DNA of 64,000 nt, from positions 18,867 to 82,866 of the forward strand of contig JAJEBQ010000037.1 of NCBI GenBank assembly GCA_022822495.1, in the 5' to 3' direction. The position numbers were made by a program, and so were the translations under genes. The DNA is from Paracoccaceae bacterium. Lineage in GTDB: Bacteria; Pseudomonadota; Alphaproteobacteria; Rhodobacterales; Rhodobacteraceae. This document shows, piece after piece, positions 28,721 to 37,785 of this stretch (within the stretch, counting starts at the first letter, position 1; every line of letters begins with the position of its first letter). The notes below the pieces were generated by a model, which made no database searches, was not told the origin of the DNA, and saw only the letters and a program-made list of their open reading frames with translations.

Positions 28721-29776
28721 TCAGGTCAGCAGTGATGTATAAACCAGGTTTATACCATTCGCTTCCCTGTTAATTGGAAAATATTTAACTGCCCGCATTC
28801 TGGCGTTTTGGCACATGTTTTTTCGTAAATCCACATCGGATAGTATCTCACTTGTTGCCTGGCTCAGCTTATCAACATTATCTGCGGGTACGACTCGCCC
28901 AATGTCTTTGCCAATCAAAATTGGCCAGGCACCGGTATCAGTTGTTACGACCGGAATACCACTTGCGAGAGCCTCAAATGGAACCAAGCCAAATCCTTCA
29001 GATCTGGAACTGGCAACACAGAGGACCATGGACCGATACAAATCAATCATGTGATCAGCATCAACCTCACCCGAAAAAATTATCCTTTCGGATAGATCTG
29101 CCTTGTCAATCCTGGCAAGAAGTTGTGTCTGGTAGCTTTCATCCTTGGGCTTGCACAATCCAGCAATGGTTGCAGAAAATTCTGGGAATTTTGGGAGAAC
29201 CGCCAGCATGGTATCAACAAACAAATCGACCCCTTTGGCGTACCTTACGCGCCCTATACAGCCAATTTTATTACCTTCAGTATCTTTTTGGTTGGTACCT
29301 TCTGAAAGTAGAGGATCTGGAAAATAAACTGTTGTATCAATTCCGTGGCCAATTTCAGCAGCACATTGTTCCTTGGGTAAAAAATTGTAGGTAAAACTGG
29401 AGGTGGCAATAATCACATCCATTTTACCAAGCAAACGGAGAAACATTTTGCTATGATGATGATTGGTTGCCGAGGTAAATACCAACTTCCAGCGTTGATG
29501 CAGAAGATCCCTCAGAAATATCCCCAAAACCATGTCAATGGCTCGACGTGCATGCAGAATACGATACCTGGCAATGCCATTGGGTCTGGAATATCCCTTA
29601 ACAATCAGAGACCACACTGAAAAGGATTGACACCCTGTTTTTAAATCGCCCCAATCAGCTATACCCAAATCCATTCCCTTTGCGTGATGAGGAATAAGTG
29701 CCTTGATGGTCGAAGAAACACCAGTATGCCGCTTATGTAAGTTGGCAATGATTACATTCGGCAGTATGGTCTTCAT
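28721..29776 (-). CDS. lpcC: GT4 glycosyltransferase, LpcC-like LPS core mannosyltransferase
   Basis: The 351-residue protein has a GT-B fold with the GT4 signature SRSEGFGLVPFEALASGIPV (about 268-287). The N-terminal half shows RYRILHARRAIDMVLGIFLR and KLVFTSATNHHHS, which recall rhizobial LpcC, the enzyme adding mannose to Kdo in the LPS inner core. The gene name rests on that remembered resemblance, so it is tentative. It would act at the cytoplasmic face of the inner membrane. There is no signal peptide. Convergent with the YdeI-type gene. Confidence 0.68.
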   Translation of the reverse strand: MKTILPNVIIANLHKRHTGVSSTIKALIPHHAKGMDLGIADWGDLKTGCQSFSVWSLIVKGYSRPNGIARYRILHARRAIDMVLGIFLRDLLHQRWKLVFTSATNHHHSKMFLRLLGKMDVIIATSSFTYNFLPKEQCAAEIGHGIDTTVYFPDPLLSEGTNQKDTEGNKIGCIGRVRYAKGVDLFVDTMLAVLPKFPEFSATIAGLCKPKDESYQTQLLARIDKADLSERIIFSGEVDADHMIDLYRSMVLCVASSRSEGFGLVPFEALASGIPVVTTDTGAWPILIGKDIGRVVPADNVDKLSQATSEILSDVDLRKNMCQNARMRAVKYFPINREANGINLVYTSLLT

Positions 29777-29837
29777 GATGCCTTGATGATCTGAGTTTCT
29801 ATGCTAATTTTGAAGCACCCTTACAAGTGGCGATAAA

Positions 29838-31037
29838 TTATTGGCGTTTACACAAGTCATTAACAGATTGAATCAGATTATCTGTTGCTTTATCCAACAT
29901 CTCGACTGGTTTGGCAAAACAAAGGCGGAAATATCCCTGACATCCAAATTCGCTTCCTGGTATGACTGCTACCAGAGCTTTTTCCAAAAGATAATTACAC
30001 ACATCTTGGTCATTGACAATATCACCATAACCAAAGAGTTTTTTACAACCTACGAAAAGGTAAAAGGCCCCTTCTGGCTGGTGTACTTCGAGAGCATCAC
30101 TTTGAGATAATTTCTTGCAAACAAGGTCTCTTGCCCCGGTGTAATCATTAAGCCATTCAGACAGGAACTCCTGTGAACCCTCAAATGCTGCAATTGCTCC
30201 AACCTGGCTCAAAGTCGAAGCGTTCGTTGTTGATTGCCCCTGCAACTTAACCATTTGTTTAATAAAGTTTGCCTCACCCGCACAATAGCCAAGCCGCCAA
30301 CCGGTCATGGCATATGATTTTGACAAACCGCTGATCGTTAAAATTCTGGGAATGAGATCAGGTGCCACTTTGGTAAGACTTGTAAATTCGGCCCCTTCGT
30401 AAACAATAACTTCATAGATATCATCACTGAGTACAGAAACTTGGGGATGTTGCCTTAAAACGGTTGCAATCTCTTCCAGTTCAGATTTGGTATAAACTGC
30501 TCCGGTAGGATTTCCTGGTGAGTTTAAGATCAACCATCTGGTCTTGCCAGTAATTGCCGCATTGAGTTGATTGGCAGTAATTTTAAATCCTGAAGCTGGT
30601 AAGCATTGGACGACAACAGGTAACCCGTGGGCAATTTTGACAATTTCGGGATAGCTGACCCAATAGGGTGCGGGTATTATGACCTCATCACCCCTTTCCA
30701 GCGATACCATCAGGGCATTGAAAATCAACTGCTTGCCACCGCACCCTACAACTATGTTTTCAATACGATAATCCGTCCCATTCTGATGATTGATGTGGTT
30801 TGCAATCAGGTTCCGCAAATGGGGTTTGCCGGCAACTGCTGTATAGCCTGTTTGTCCTGCCAGCGCTCCCTGATAGGCAGCCTCAGTAATATGTCTAGGT
30901 GTGTTATAATGAGGTTGTCCTTCGGTCAGATCAATCACGTCTTTACCTTGAGCAGCCAAATCCCTGGCTCTTTGGGCCAATCGAATGGTTCCCGAGACCC
31001 TGACTTCACCAATGTTCTCATTAATCTGCAAGTACAC
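29838..31037 (-). CDS. aspC: Aspartate aminotransferase (class I, subgroup Ib)
   Basis: PLP-dependent transaminase of 399 residues. It has LTEGQPHYNTPRHI (about 37-50), NSPGNPTGAVY (about 172-182), SDDIYE and the PLP lysine Lys240 in SGLSKSYAMTGWRLGY. It belongs to the prokaryotic AspAT-like branch, unlike the second aminotransferase at 18222. It is one of several aminotransferase genes in the window. Substrate preference for aspartate, and possibly prephenate, is inferred from the family. Confidence 0.88.
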   Translation of the reverse strand: MYLQINENIGEVRVSGTIRLAQRARDLAAQGKDVIDLTEGQPHYNTPRHITEAAYQGALAGQTGYTAVAGKPHLRNLIANHINHQNGTDYRIENIVVGCGGKQLIFNALMVSLERGDEVIIPAPYWVSYPEIVKIAHGLPVVVQCLPASGFKITANQLNAAITGKTRWLILNSPGNPTGAVYTKSELEEIATVLRQHPQVSVLSDDIYEVIVYEGAEFTSLTKVAPDLIPRILTISGLSKSYAMTGWRLGYCAGEANFIKQMVKLQGQSTTNASTLSQVGAIAAFEGSQEFLSEWLNDYTGARDLVCKKLSQSDALEVHQPEGAFYLFVGCKKLFGYGDIVNDQDVCNYLLEKALVAVIPGSEFGCQGYFRLCFAKPVEMLDKATDNLIQSVNDLCKRQ

Positions 31038-31082
31038 CTCCTTATCTGATGGACTGCCGGGGTTTCACACCAAATTTTGATA

Positions 31083-31955
31083 CTATTGATTGGTTATACC
31101 TACCATCAGGTAGCAGTTGTTTTTACAAAACTCAACTGTATTCCTGTTCTTTCCTGTCAACCTTTCCTGTAATTTCTCTCTTGATTTCCCGTTGACAAGG
31201 AGTTTTAAAATTGAAACCATGGTCCTTCTGATTTGGGGGACCTGTTCCTTGAGTTCTCCATCTATCCTGAAAACAGAATTGCCAATAAATTTGTAGAATT
31301 CAGTTTCCAATTCTATGGAAGGGGCAACCTTTGCTGTAATATCATCCTCAAAGTCAATCTTCAAACCGGCTTTTGCAACTTCCTCATGGAACCTGCCAAT
31401 AGGATGACCGCCACCTACTGGGCGATACCTCGACTTGTTCGCATGACCCTCTGGACTGCGAAAGCAGTCAGCAATCAAAATCAAACCTCCCGGTCGGGTA
31501 ACCTCCCTGGCCCTTGTAAGAGATACCTCCTGCGGAATATATTGATAACTTTCTGCAAACAGACAAACATCAAACCTATGCTCTGTTTCAAAATTCTCAA
31601 AGCCGAGATTGTGAACAGGTGTCATGTTGCCCAACTTGACTTCACATCTATGAGCCAGAGGTTTGCTGGGAACAACGACTTCAAGGTTATGCCCAAGATT
31701 CCTTAAGATCAAGGCCGTTTCACCAGCCCCTCCTCCGACATCAAGAATGTTGAGCGACTTTCCCTTGGGAAGATGTGATATGAGCCTCTTGGTATATAAT
31801 TCCTGGGCCTTTAACAGGTTCCCGGCACAAACTTCAATTCCATCTTCCCAAATACCGTAATGAAGATGCTCCTTTCCGGTCAGGAAATGAACAAAATCAA
31901 CTCCCAAATCCAGTCCCAAGGTTTTGGAATCTATCTTTATTCTGGAATTAAACAC
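31083..31955 (-). CDS. Class I SAM-dependent methyltransferase
   Basis: The 290-residue protein has the SAM-binding motif NILDVGGGAGETALIL (about 69-84), an acidic residue loop FDVCLFAESYQYIP and REVTRPGGLILIADCF (motif III region). The N-terminal HYGIWEDGIE resembles small-molecule methyltransferases that start with an HYG motif. The substrate is unknown. It stands alone on the minus strand, 45 bp before the aminotransferase and 57 bp after rppH. Confidence 0.75.
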   Translation of the reverse strand: MFNSRIKIDSKTLGLDLGVDFVHFLTGKEHLHYGIWEDGIEVCAGNLLKAQELYTKRLISHLPKGKSLNILDVGGGAGETALILRNLGHNLEVVVPSKPLAHRCEVKLGNMTPVHNLGFENFETEHRFDVCLFAESYQYIPQEVSLTRAREVTRPGGLILIADCFRSPEGHANKSRYRPVGGGHPIGRFHEEVAKAGLKIDFEDDITAKVAPSIELETEFYKFIGNSVFRIDGELKEQVPQIRRTMVSILKLLVNGKSREKLQERLTGKNRNTVEFCKNNCYLMVGITNQ

Positions 31956-32011
31956 TGCCGTAATTAATTCATTTTTAATTTATTGTCGGGTAAAAGTTGA
32001 ATAACTTATCT

Positions 32012-32503
32012 TCACAGAAAGTCCTCAAATTCTTTAAAAAGAGCCTGATAAACCGTATGCTTGAAATCAACTATACTCTCTATCAATTCTTTAGGAGTCA
32101 TCCAGTCCCAATTCAAAAACTCGGGATGTTTGGTATTGATTTTGATTTGATTGTCACTCCCAAGAAACCTCAACAGGTACCACTTTTGTTCCTGACCCCG
32201 ATAATTGCCACCCCATAGTTGAGGAATTAGTTGTGGCGGCAGGTCATAGTGGTGAGTACCAAATGATTCAGCCAGATATTTTACCAGATCGGATGTTATA
32301 CCGGTTTCTTCTTCCAGCTCACGAAGGGCCGCTGTGAAAGAATCTTCCCCCTCATCGATTCCTCCCTGTGGCATTTGCCAAGCTTCCGCGATACCATCGA
32401 TACGTTGTCCGGCAAAAATCAAACGATCTTTATTGATCAACATGATGCCAACACACTTCCGGTAGGGAAGGTCAACAATTTCATGCAAATATTCGGCAGA
32501 CAT
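32012..32503 (-). CDS. rppH: RNA pyrophosphohydrolase
   Basis: Nudix hydrolase that removes pyrophosphate from the 5' end of transcripts and so starts mRNA decay. The 163-residue protein has YRKCVGIMLINKDRLIFAGQ, WQMPQGGIDEGED and the Nudix box GGIDEGEDSFTAALREL followed by EEETGI (about 47-69), then LRFLG near the end. These are RppH (IalA) hallmarks. It follows ctpA on the same strand, 50 bp away, as in many alphaproteobacteria. Confidence 0.93.
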   Translation of the reverse strand: MSAEYLHEIVDLPYRKCVGIMLINKDRLIFAGQRIDGIAEAWQMPQGGIDEGEDSFTAALRELEEETGITSDLVKYLAESFGTHHYDLPPQLIPQLWGGNYRGQEQKWYLLRFLGSDNQIKINTKHPEFLNWDWMTPKELIESIVDFKHTVYQALFKEFEDFL

Positions 32504-32553
32504 GAAACTACAATTTGTCTGGGAGAAATATAACTCTTGGTATGGGTTCTGGC

Positions 32554-33921
32554 CTAGAACTTTCCTGAGCCAAGGGCCTCGAAACCATGGATGAGATCAA
32601 TCGCATACCCAAGCTGATTATCAGATTCCCTCAATTCCACAAGTGCCTCGTTGACTTTAGCCAATTCTTCCTGCTCTTCTTCGTCAATTGGCAAACCATC
32701 GTTTTCAAGACTGTTACCATACTTTGACTCCGAAAAGAAATACCTTGTATCTTCCTCATCCTCAGGATCAGGTTCGTTGAATTGTCGTTGGATGACAATG
32801 TCAGGAATGATCCCATTCCCTTGGATGGATTTGCCCGATGGCGTGTAGTATTTTGCTGTAGTCATTCGCAATCCGCCAAACTTTCTTTGGGTATTGACGT
32901 CAACACCTTTCTCATTGTCCAGATCAATGATGGTTTGCACAGATCCCTTGCCAAAACTCTGGGTTCCAATTATTGCCGCTCTTTCATTATCCTGCAAGGC
33001 TCCGGCCACAATTTCCGAAGCTGAAGCCGAGCCGTCGTTGATAAGGATAACTATGGGAATTCCTTCAGCCAAATCTCCCTTATAATATCCCTCGGCATCA
33101 TATGTATTGGTCTTGTCACCTCTCCTTCTGATGGAAACAATCTCCCCCTTTTCGAGGAAGAGATCAGATACGCCTACAGCACTTTGAAGCAGTCCACCCG
33201 GATTGTTCCGCAAGTCAATAACAACACCCGAAAAGTCATTGATGTCACCGTATTCTGCGATGACTTCCTCGAATCCTTCTTCCAGATTGGGTACAGTTTG
33301 TCGACTGAAGGTTTTAACCCGTGCAATGATAACATCGCCAATGCGTCTCACCTCGGCGGCATCAATCTGGATAATATCCCTGGTAATGGTAACCTCAAAT
33401 GGGGCATCAACATTTTCTCGCAGGATGGTGATGGTAATATCTTCCCCAGGTGGGCCCCGCATTTTGTCAACCGCTTCCTGGAGGTCCATTTCAAAAACGG
33501 TTTCCCCATCAATTTCAATGATAAAGTCCCCGGCCTGTACACCAGCTTCAAAGGCTGGTGTATCATCAATCGGCGAAATAACCTTTACATAACCATTTTC
33601 GGTTGTTACCTGGATACCCAACCCTCCAAATTCCCCTGTTGTCTGTTCTTCCATTTCCAGCATTTCTTCGGGTGTAATGTAACCCGAATGGGGATCAAGT
33701 GAACTCAGCATGCCATCAAGGGCGGCCTGGATGAGTTCAGACTTGTCAATTTCCTCGACATAGCCATTATCGATCCTGCTGAGTGTTTCTGAAATCAGAC
33801 CTATGTTTTCATAGATATTGAAATCGGAATCCTCGGACTGTGTCCACCCCGCTTGGAGTGGCAAGAGAGCAAGAATCATACCTGCAAGAAAAGGGCCTCT
33901 GGGTAATTTCATTCGTATCAT
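32554..33921 (-). CDS. ctpA: Carboxy-terminal processing protease (S41)
   Basis: Periplasmic serine protease with a Ser-Lys dyad. The 455-residue protein has a signal peptide (about 1-27, cleavage near GWTQ), a PDZ domain (about 95-185, with GFGGLGIQV-like FGGLGIQV and AGVQAGDFIIEIDG) and the S41 domain with VVIDLRNNPGGLL, the catalytic serine in GSASASEI (about 298-304) and Lys325 in SFGKGSVQ. A long acidic C-terminal tail follows. It is part of the rsfS-rlmH-gpmI-ctpA-rppH run, but the EnvC-type gene usually found between gpmI and ctpA is absent. Confidence 0.95.
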   Translation of the reverse strand: MIRMKLPRGPFLAGMILALLPLQAGWTQSEDSDFNIYENIGLISETLSRIDNGYVEEIDKSELIQAALDGMLSSLDPHSGYITPEEMLEMEEQTTGEFGGLGIQVTTENGYVKVISPIDDTPAFEAGVQAGDFIIEIDGETVFEMDLQEAVDKMRGPPGEDITITILRENVDAPFEVTITRDIIQIDAAEVRRIGDVIIARVKTFSRQTVPNLEEGFEEVIAEYGDINDFSGVVIDLRNNPGGLLQSAVGVSDLFLEKGEIVSIRRRGDKTNTYDAEGYYKGDLAEGIPIVILINDGSASASEIVAGALQDNERAAIIGTQSFGKGSVQTIIDLDNEKGVDVNTQRKFGGLRMTTAKYYTPSGKSIQGNGIIPDIVIQRQFNEPDPEDEEDTRYFFSESKYGNSLENDGLPIDEEEQEELAKVNEALVELRESDNQLGYAIDLIHGFEALGSGKF

Positions 33922-34057
33922 GATTGTCCTAGCTATTCGGGCGTCTAAGCGATAACACTGATCAATTGGTTTCTGGGCAAAAAATATAACTTTCTATTAT
34001 TAAGGTTCAATTAAAATAATATTTAGTAGTATAAACGAAAATCATTAGCAAAAATCC

Positions 34058-35578
34058 TTAATTTCGACCGATCAAGCTTGTACCTGTCATTTGTCCTGGT
34101 TTGGGTAAGCCAAGCAAATCCAGCAATGTGGGAGCCAAATCAACCAGCGAACCTCCATCCCTGAGATCCGGTGTTTGATTATCGGAGACCAAAATGACCG
34201 GTACGAGATTGGTTGTATGGGCTGTGTGGGCTCCCCCGGTTTCCGGGTCAATCATCATTTCACAATTGCCATGATCCGCAGTAACAACAAGATCTCCACC
34301 AACAGCCAATATGGCACGTTCAATTTGTCCCAGGACCTGATCAGTTGCCTCACAGGCTTTAATCGCCGCAGGTAAACTCCCGGTATGCCCAACCATGTCA
34401 GGATTGGCAATATTGATGATAATCAAATTAAATCCTTCTTCAACTGCCTTGATAAAACCCTTGCCGACTTCTTTAACTGACATTTCCGGGGCCAAATCAT
34501 AGGTCGCCACTTTCGGACTGTTCGGCATTAATCGACTTTCCCCTTCCTCCTTGGCTTCCTTGCCTCCATTCAAAAAGAAGGTTACATGGGGGAATTTTTC
34601 AGTCTCGGCAATTCTCATTTGTGTCAAACCATGCTTCGCAACCCATTCGCCCAAGGTGTTATCTATCCTTGTTTTATCAAAAAGTGGTGTAATCCAATCC
34701 CTGGCAGGGGTAAAATAATTGGCCATGGAGACGGCCTTGGCAATGGTTGGTCTGTTTGCCACTTCGAAATGCGCAAACCCTGGCTCAGCCAGCGAAGCAG
34801 ATAATTGTCGCATGCGATCCGAACGATAGTTAACAAAAAACAGCCCATCGCCAGCCTTCATCCCATTATAGTCTCCGATACAAGTTGGCAGGATAAACTC
34901 ATCAGTTTCTCCTCTGGACATTGATTCTGCCACACAATCATAACCAGCTCTTGCTCGCAAACCTTTGCCGAGCATGATGGTGTCCCATGCTCGTTCTACT
35001 CGTTCCCATCGATTATCACGGTCCATTGCATAATACCGTCCGGTAATGGTGACAAGCTTGGCCATACCATCAATACCTTCATTCAGACGCTTGATATCCC
35101 TCTGCGCATTAACGGGAGGAGCGTCTCGTCCATCGGTGATGGCATGAACCATGACTTTTACGCCATAACCTGCAAAGGTTTTTACGACGGATATCAAATG
35201 ACGACCCAATCCGTGGACCCCGACATCAGATACTATTCCAATGACATGGATTGTATTACCAGAAATTTTTATTGTTTCGGCTAACTGAACCAATGGGGAT
35301 ATCGCACTGAATTTTCCAGATTCAATGGCCTCATTAATTCTTCGAACTTCCATCAGAATAACCCGACCTGCACCGATATGAAGATGGCCAACCTCAGAGT
35401 TGCCAATACTCCCTGCTGGCAAACCGACAGCCTCACCGTGGGTAATTAACCTGGAATTTGGACAATTGGCCGACAAGCGATCAAAGTTCGGTGTGTTGGC
35501 AAGGGCAACTGCGTTACCTTCCTCTTCTTTTCGCAACCCCCATCCATCCAGGATGCACAAGGCCACCTGCTTGCTCAT
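34058..35578 (-). CDS. gpmI: 2,3-bisphosphoglycerate-independent phosphoglycerate mutase
   Basis: Glycolytic enzyme interconverting 3- and 2-phosphoglycerate with two Mn ions. The 506-residue protein starts with metal site CILDGWGLR, has the catalytic serine region GNSEVGHLHIGAGR (about 59-72), ITDGRDAPP and the C-terminal metal ligands TADHGNCEMM and GGAHTAHT. Length is normal for iPGM. It lies 190 bp downstream of rlmH on the same strand and 136 bp upstream of ctpA. Confidence 0.97.
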   Translation of the reverse strand: MSKQVALCILDGWGLRKEEEGNAVALANTPNFDRLSANCPNSRLITHGEAVGLPAGSIGNSEVGHLHIGAGRVILMEVRRINEAIESGKFSAISPLVQLAETIKISGNTIHVIGIVSDVGVHGLGRHLISVVKTFAGYGVKVMVHAITDGRDAPPVNAQRDIKRLNEGIDGMAKLVTITGRYYAMDRDNRWERVERAWDTIMLGKGLRARAGYDCVAESMSRGETDEFILPTCIGDYNGMKAGDGLFFVNYRSDRMRQLSASLAEPGFAHFEVANRPTIAKAVSMANYFTPARDWITPLFDKTRIDNTLGEWVAKHGLTQMRIAETEKFPHVTFFLNGGKEAKEEGESRLMPNSPKVATYDLAPEMSVKEVGKGFIKAVEEGFNLIIINIANPDMVGHTGSLPAAIKACEATDQVLGQIERAILAVGGDLVVTADHGNCEMMIDPETGGAHTAHTTNLVPVILVSDNQTPDLRDGGSLVDLAPTLLDLLGLPKPGQMTGTSLIGRN

Positions 35579-35768
35579 GTTCTTCTAATCACCTTTTGTG
35601 CCTCATGCTTTGGTTTGAACGTTTGGGAAGTAGATTTTTGTATCACGACCCTACTCTATCAGATAACTGTCAGAGCCTTGGGGAAGGTAAAAACCAAGGA
35701 AAATATAATTGCCATGTCTCAAACAATCAACGGACTCCTCAACTGCAGTTAATAAAACCCCGAATTCC

Positions 35769-36218
35769 CTATTTGTGGTAGGGTAGGCCGGAAAGTATTG
35801 CCGTGGCGCGATATAACTGTTCAGCCAACATGACCCTAACAAGCCGGTGTGGGTAGACCATAGGTCCAAATGAAAGGGTGAAAAACGGTTCGAATTCCGG
35901 AAGTTGTTTTCTACCCTTATCACCTCCTATGGCAAATGTCAGATGGTCAGTGCCATCATCCCGCCAAGTAGCAAGCTTGTGTGCAAATTCCCTGCTTGAC
36001 AAACTTTTCCCTTGTTCATCAAGCAAACACACCCGTGCTTGAAGACATTTCAACGAACGCTTTCTATCACTCCCTTTAACCGGTTCGATTTCCAGCAAAT
36101 TGATGCTTCCAAATCCAAGATTACGACTTAATTTTGTGCATCTGTCGAGATAATGGTCGGTTAAATCCTTTTCTGGACCTGACCGCAAACGGTTTACGGC
36201 CAAAATCGTGATGTTCAC
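35769..36218 (-). CDS. rlmH: 23S rRNA pseudouridine-1915 N3-methyltransferase
   Basis: SPOUT-class methyltransferase acting on 70S ribosomes at position 1915 of 23S rRNA. The 149-residue protein has the SAM-knot sequences LTFAIGGDKG (about 94-103) and the C-terminal LSFGPMVYPHRLVRVMLAEQ followed by LYRATAILSGLPYHK. The C-terminal YHK is typical. It overlaps rsfS by four bases, and the pairing of these two ribosome-directed genes is widespread. Confidence 0.96.
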   Translation of the reverse strand: MNITILAVNRLRSGPEKDLTDHYLDRCTKLSRNLGFGSINLLEIEPVKGSDRKRSLKCLQARVCLLDEQGKSLSSREFAHKLATWRDDGTDHLTFAIGGDKGRKQLPEFEPFFTLSFGPMVYPHRLVRVMLAEQLYRATAILSGLPYHK

Positions 36219-36610
36219 GTCTCATCCCTGATCGGTGATTCCGTTGGCAGCCAAAGTTTTTCAATTTGGTAGAAATTGCGTACCTCTGGTCTGAACAAGT
36301 GGATAATAACATCTCCAGCATCGATCAAAACCCAGTCACCGCCTTCCTTACCCTCGACAGTTGTCTTGATTTTGTGATCCTGTTTCAAGGCCTCAATCAA
36401 CTTTTCAGAAAGGGATATCACCTGCCGCTTGGATCGTCCTGAGGCAATAACCATGAAATCTGCTATGGTCGATTTACCACGAAGATTAATATCCACGATC
36501 TCCATGGCCAAGTTGTCGTCAAGAAGCTTCAAAATAAGTTCAAGAAGACTTTCCGAGTTGGTTATGGGGTCAGAACGGGGGGAAGGGGTTGGAGGGACAG
36601 AATGATCCAA
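36215..36610 (-). CDS. rsfS: Ribosomal silencing factor RsfS
   Basis: RsfS binds L14 and blocks subunit joining in slow growth. The 131-residue protein has LLDDNLAMEIVDINLRGKST, DFMVIASGRSKRQV and GGDWVLIDAGDVIIHLF, the full family signature. The first 25 residues are Pro/Ser-rich and not conserved, so a later start is possible. It is the first gene of the rlmH-gpmI-ctpA-rppH run on the minus strand. nadD, often upstream, is not present. Confidence 0.95.
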   Translation of the reverse strand: MDHSVPPTPSPRSDPITNSESLLELILKLLDDNLAMEIVDINLRGKSTIADFMVIASGRSKRQVISLSEKLIEALKQDHKIKTTVEGKEGGDWVLIDAGDVIIHLFRPEVRNFYQIEKLWLPTESPIRDET

Positions 36611-36787
36611 ATCTGCTTTTTTCGCTTGGGTCAGAGTACATGCCTCCTTATGTTTTCATGTGGATTCATATAAAATCTGTCCATTCAAAATCAATCCTCT
36701 GTAAAAAAATATAGGACAAACAGGTTAATACTTCGTCATTTTATTAATATCACCCCGATAATTGCAATACCTTAGAACGCCAAAACA

Positions 36788-37759
36788 TCAAAAAACTGGT
36801 ATTTCGCCATTAAGAACACTTCTGAACTTTTCCAGATCAATATTTCCACCTGAAAGTATGACCCCAACAGCCTTTCCCTTCAAACGGCTTTTTTCCTTGA
36901 TCATGGCGGCCAATGGCGCGGCGCCAGCACCCTCTGAAACATTGTGTGTTGTCTGAAAGAGAATTTGGACAGCCTTCAGAATCTCTTCATCGGTTACCGA
37001 CACAATATGATCAACACCTTGGGAATAAATTTCAAAAGCCTCCTTCACAGGGACTCTTACAGCAATACCATCAGCAAAAGTCTCGGCTGAATTTGTTTCC
37101 ACAAGTTTACCAGACTCATAAGAAAGCTTGGCTGTTTGGGCATTTTCTGAAACCACACCAACAACATTGGTTTTCAGCCCCAAAGCTTCTCGGGCCGCAA
37201 TGACACCGCAGATCCCCGAACCACAACCAATTGGAACATAGACTGTGTGCAGGTCTGGTTTGTATTTAAACAGTTCCAAGGCATAAGTTGCAACCCCTCT
37301 GACCACTTCCTTGTGAAAGGAGGGTACAAAGTACAACTCCTCATCCCGGGATATACTCATGGCCTCTTCCTTGGCAGTATCGAAATCATGACCATATTCA
37401 ATCAATTCGGCACCAAAGCTACTCATGGCCTCATTTTTTTCTCTCGAATTACCATGTGGGATAACAATTCGGCAGATCATACCATGTGATTTGGTTGCTC
37501 TGGCAAGACTCTGTCCGTGATTGCCTCTGGTTGCTGAAACGATTCCCCTGATATTGGGTTTGACTTTCTGCAACCAATCTATGAATGTTATTCCTCCTCG
37601 AACCTTAAAGGCGCCTATAGGTGTATGGTTTTCGTGCTTGACCCAAACCTCAATTCCTGTTTCCCTTTGCAAAAGTGGCCATGCGATTTGGGGAGTCGGA
37701 TCAATGGATTGGTACACCAAATCAGCTGCTTCAACCAGTTCTTCTCTAGAAAAAAACAT
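36788..37759 (-). CDS. Threonine/serine dehydratase-like PLP enzyme
   Basis: Fold-type II PLP enzyme of 323 residues. The PLP lysine is in GAFKVRGG (about 47-54), the substrate loop appears as SATRGNHGQSLA (about 74-85) and the phosphate loop as PIGCGSGICG (about 178-187). There is no C-terminal ACT domain, so it is of the catabolic or side-activity type, not biosynthetic IlvA. Threonine, serine or 3-hydroxyaspartate could be the substrate. It is 26 bp after the ankyrin gene on the same strand. Confidence 0.82.
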   Translation of the reverse strand: MFFSREELVEAADLVYQSIDPTPQIAWPLLQRETGIEVWVKHENHTPIGAFKVRGGITFIDWLQKVKPNIRGIVSATRGNHGQSLARATKSHGMICRIVIPHGNSREKNEAMSSFGAELIEYGHDFDTAKEEAMSISRDEELYFVPSFHKEVVRGVATYALELFKYKPDLHTVYVPIGCGSGICGVIAAREALGLKTNVVGVVSENAQTAKLSYESGKLVETNSAETFADGIAVRVPVKEAFEIYSQGVDHIVSVTDEEILKAVQILFQTTHNVSEGAGAAPLAAMIKEKSRLKGKAVGVILSGGNIDLEKFRSVLNGEIPVF

Positions 37760-37785
37760 TCTATTCCCTTGTTATTGTGGTCATG

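Noticed and set aside
36788..37759. Naming the dehydratase ilvA or a hydroxyaspartate dehydratase
   Set aside because: The protein lacks the ACT domain of biosynthetic IlvA, and no neighbouring gene of the hydroxyaspartate cycle is present.
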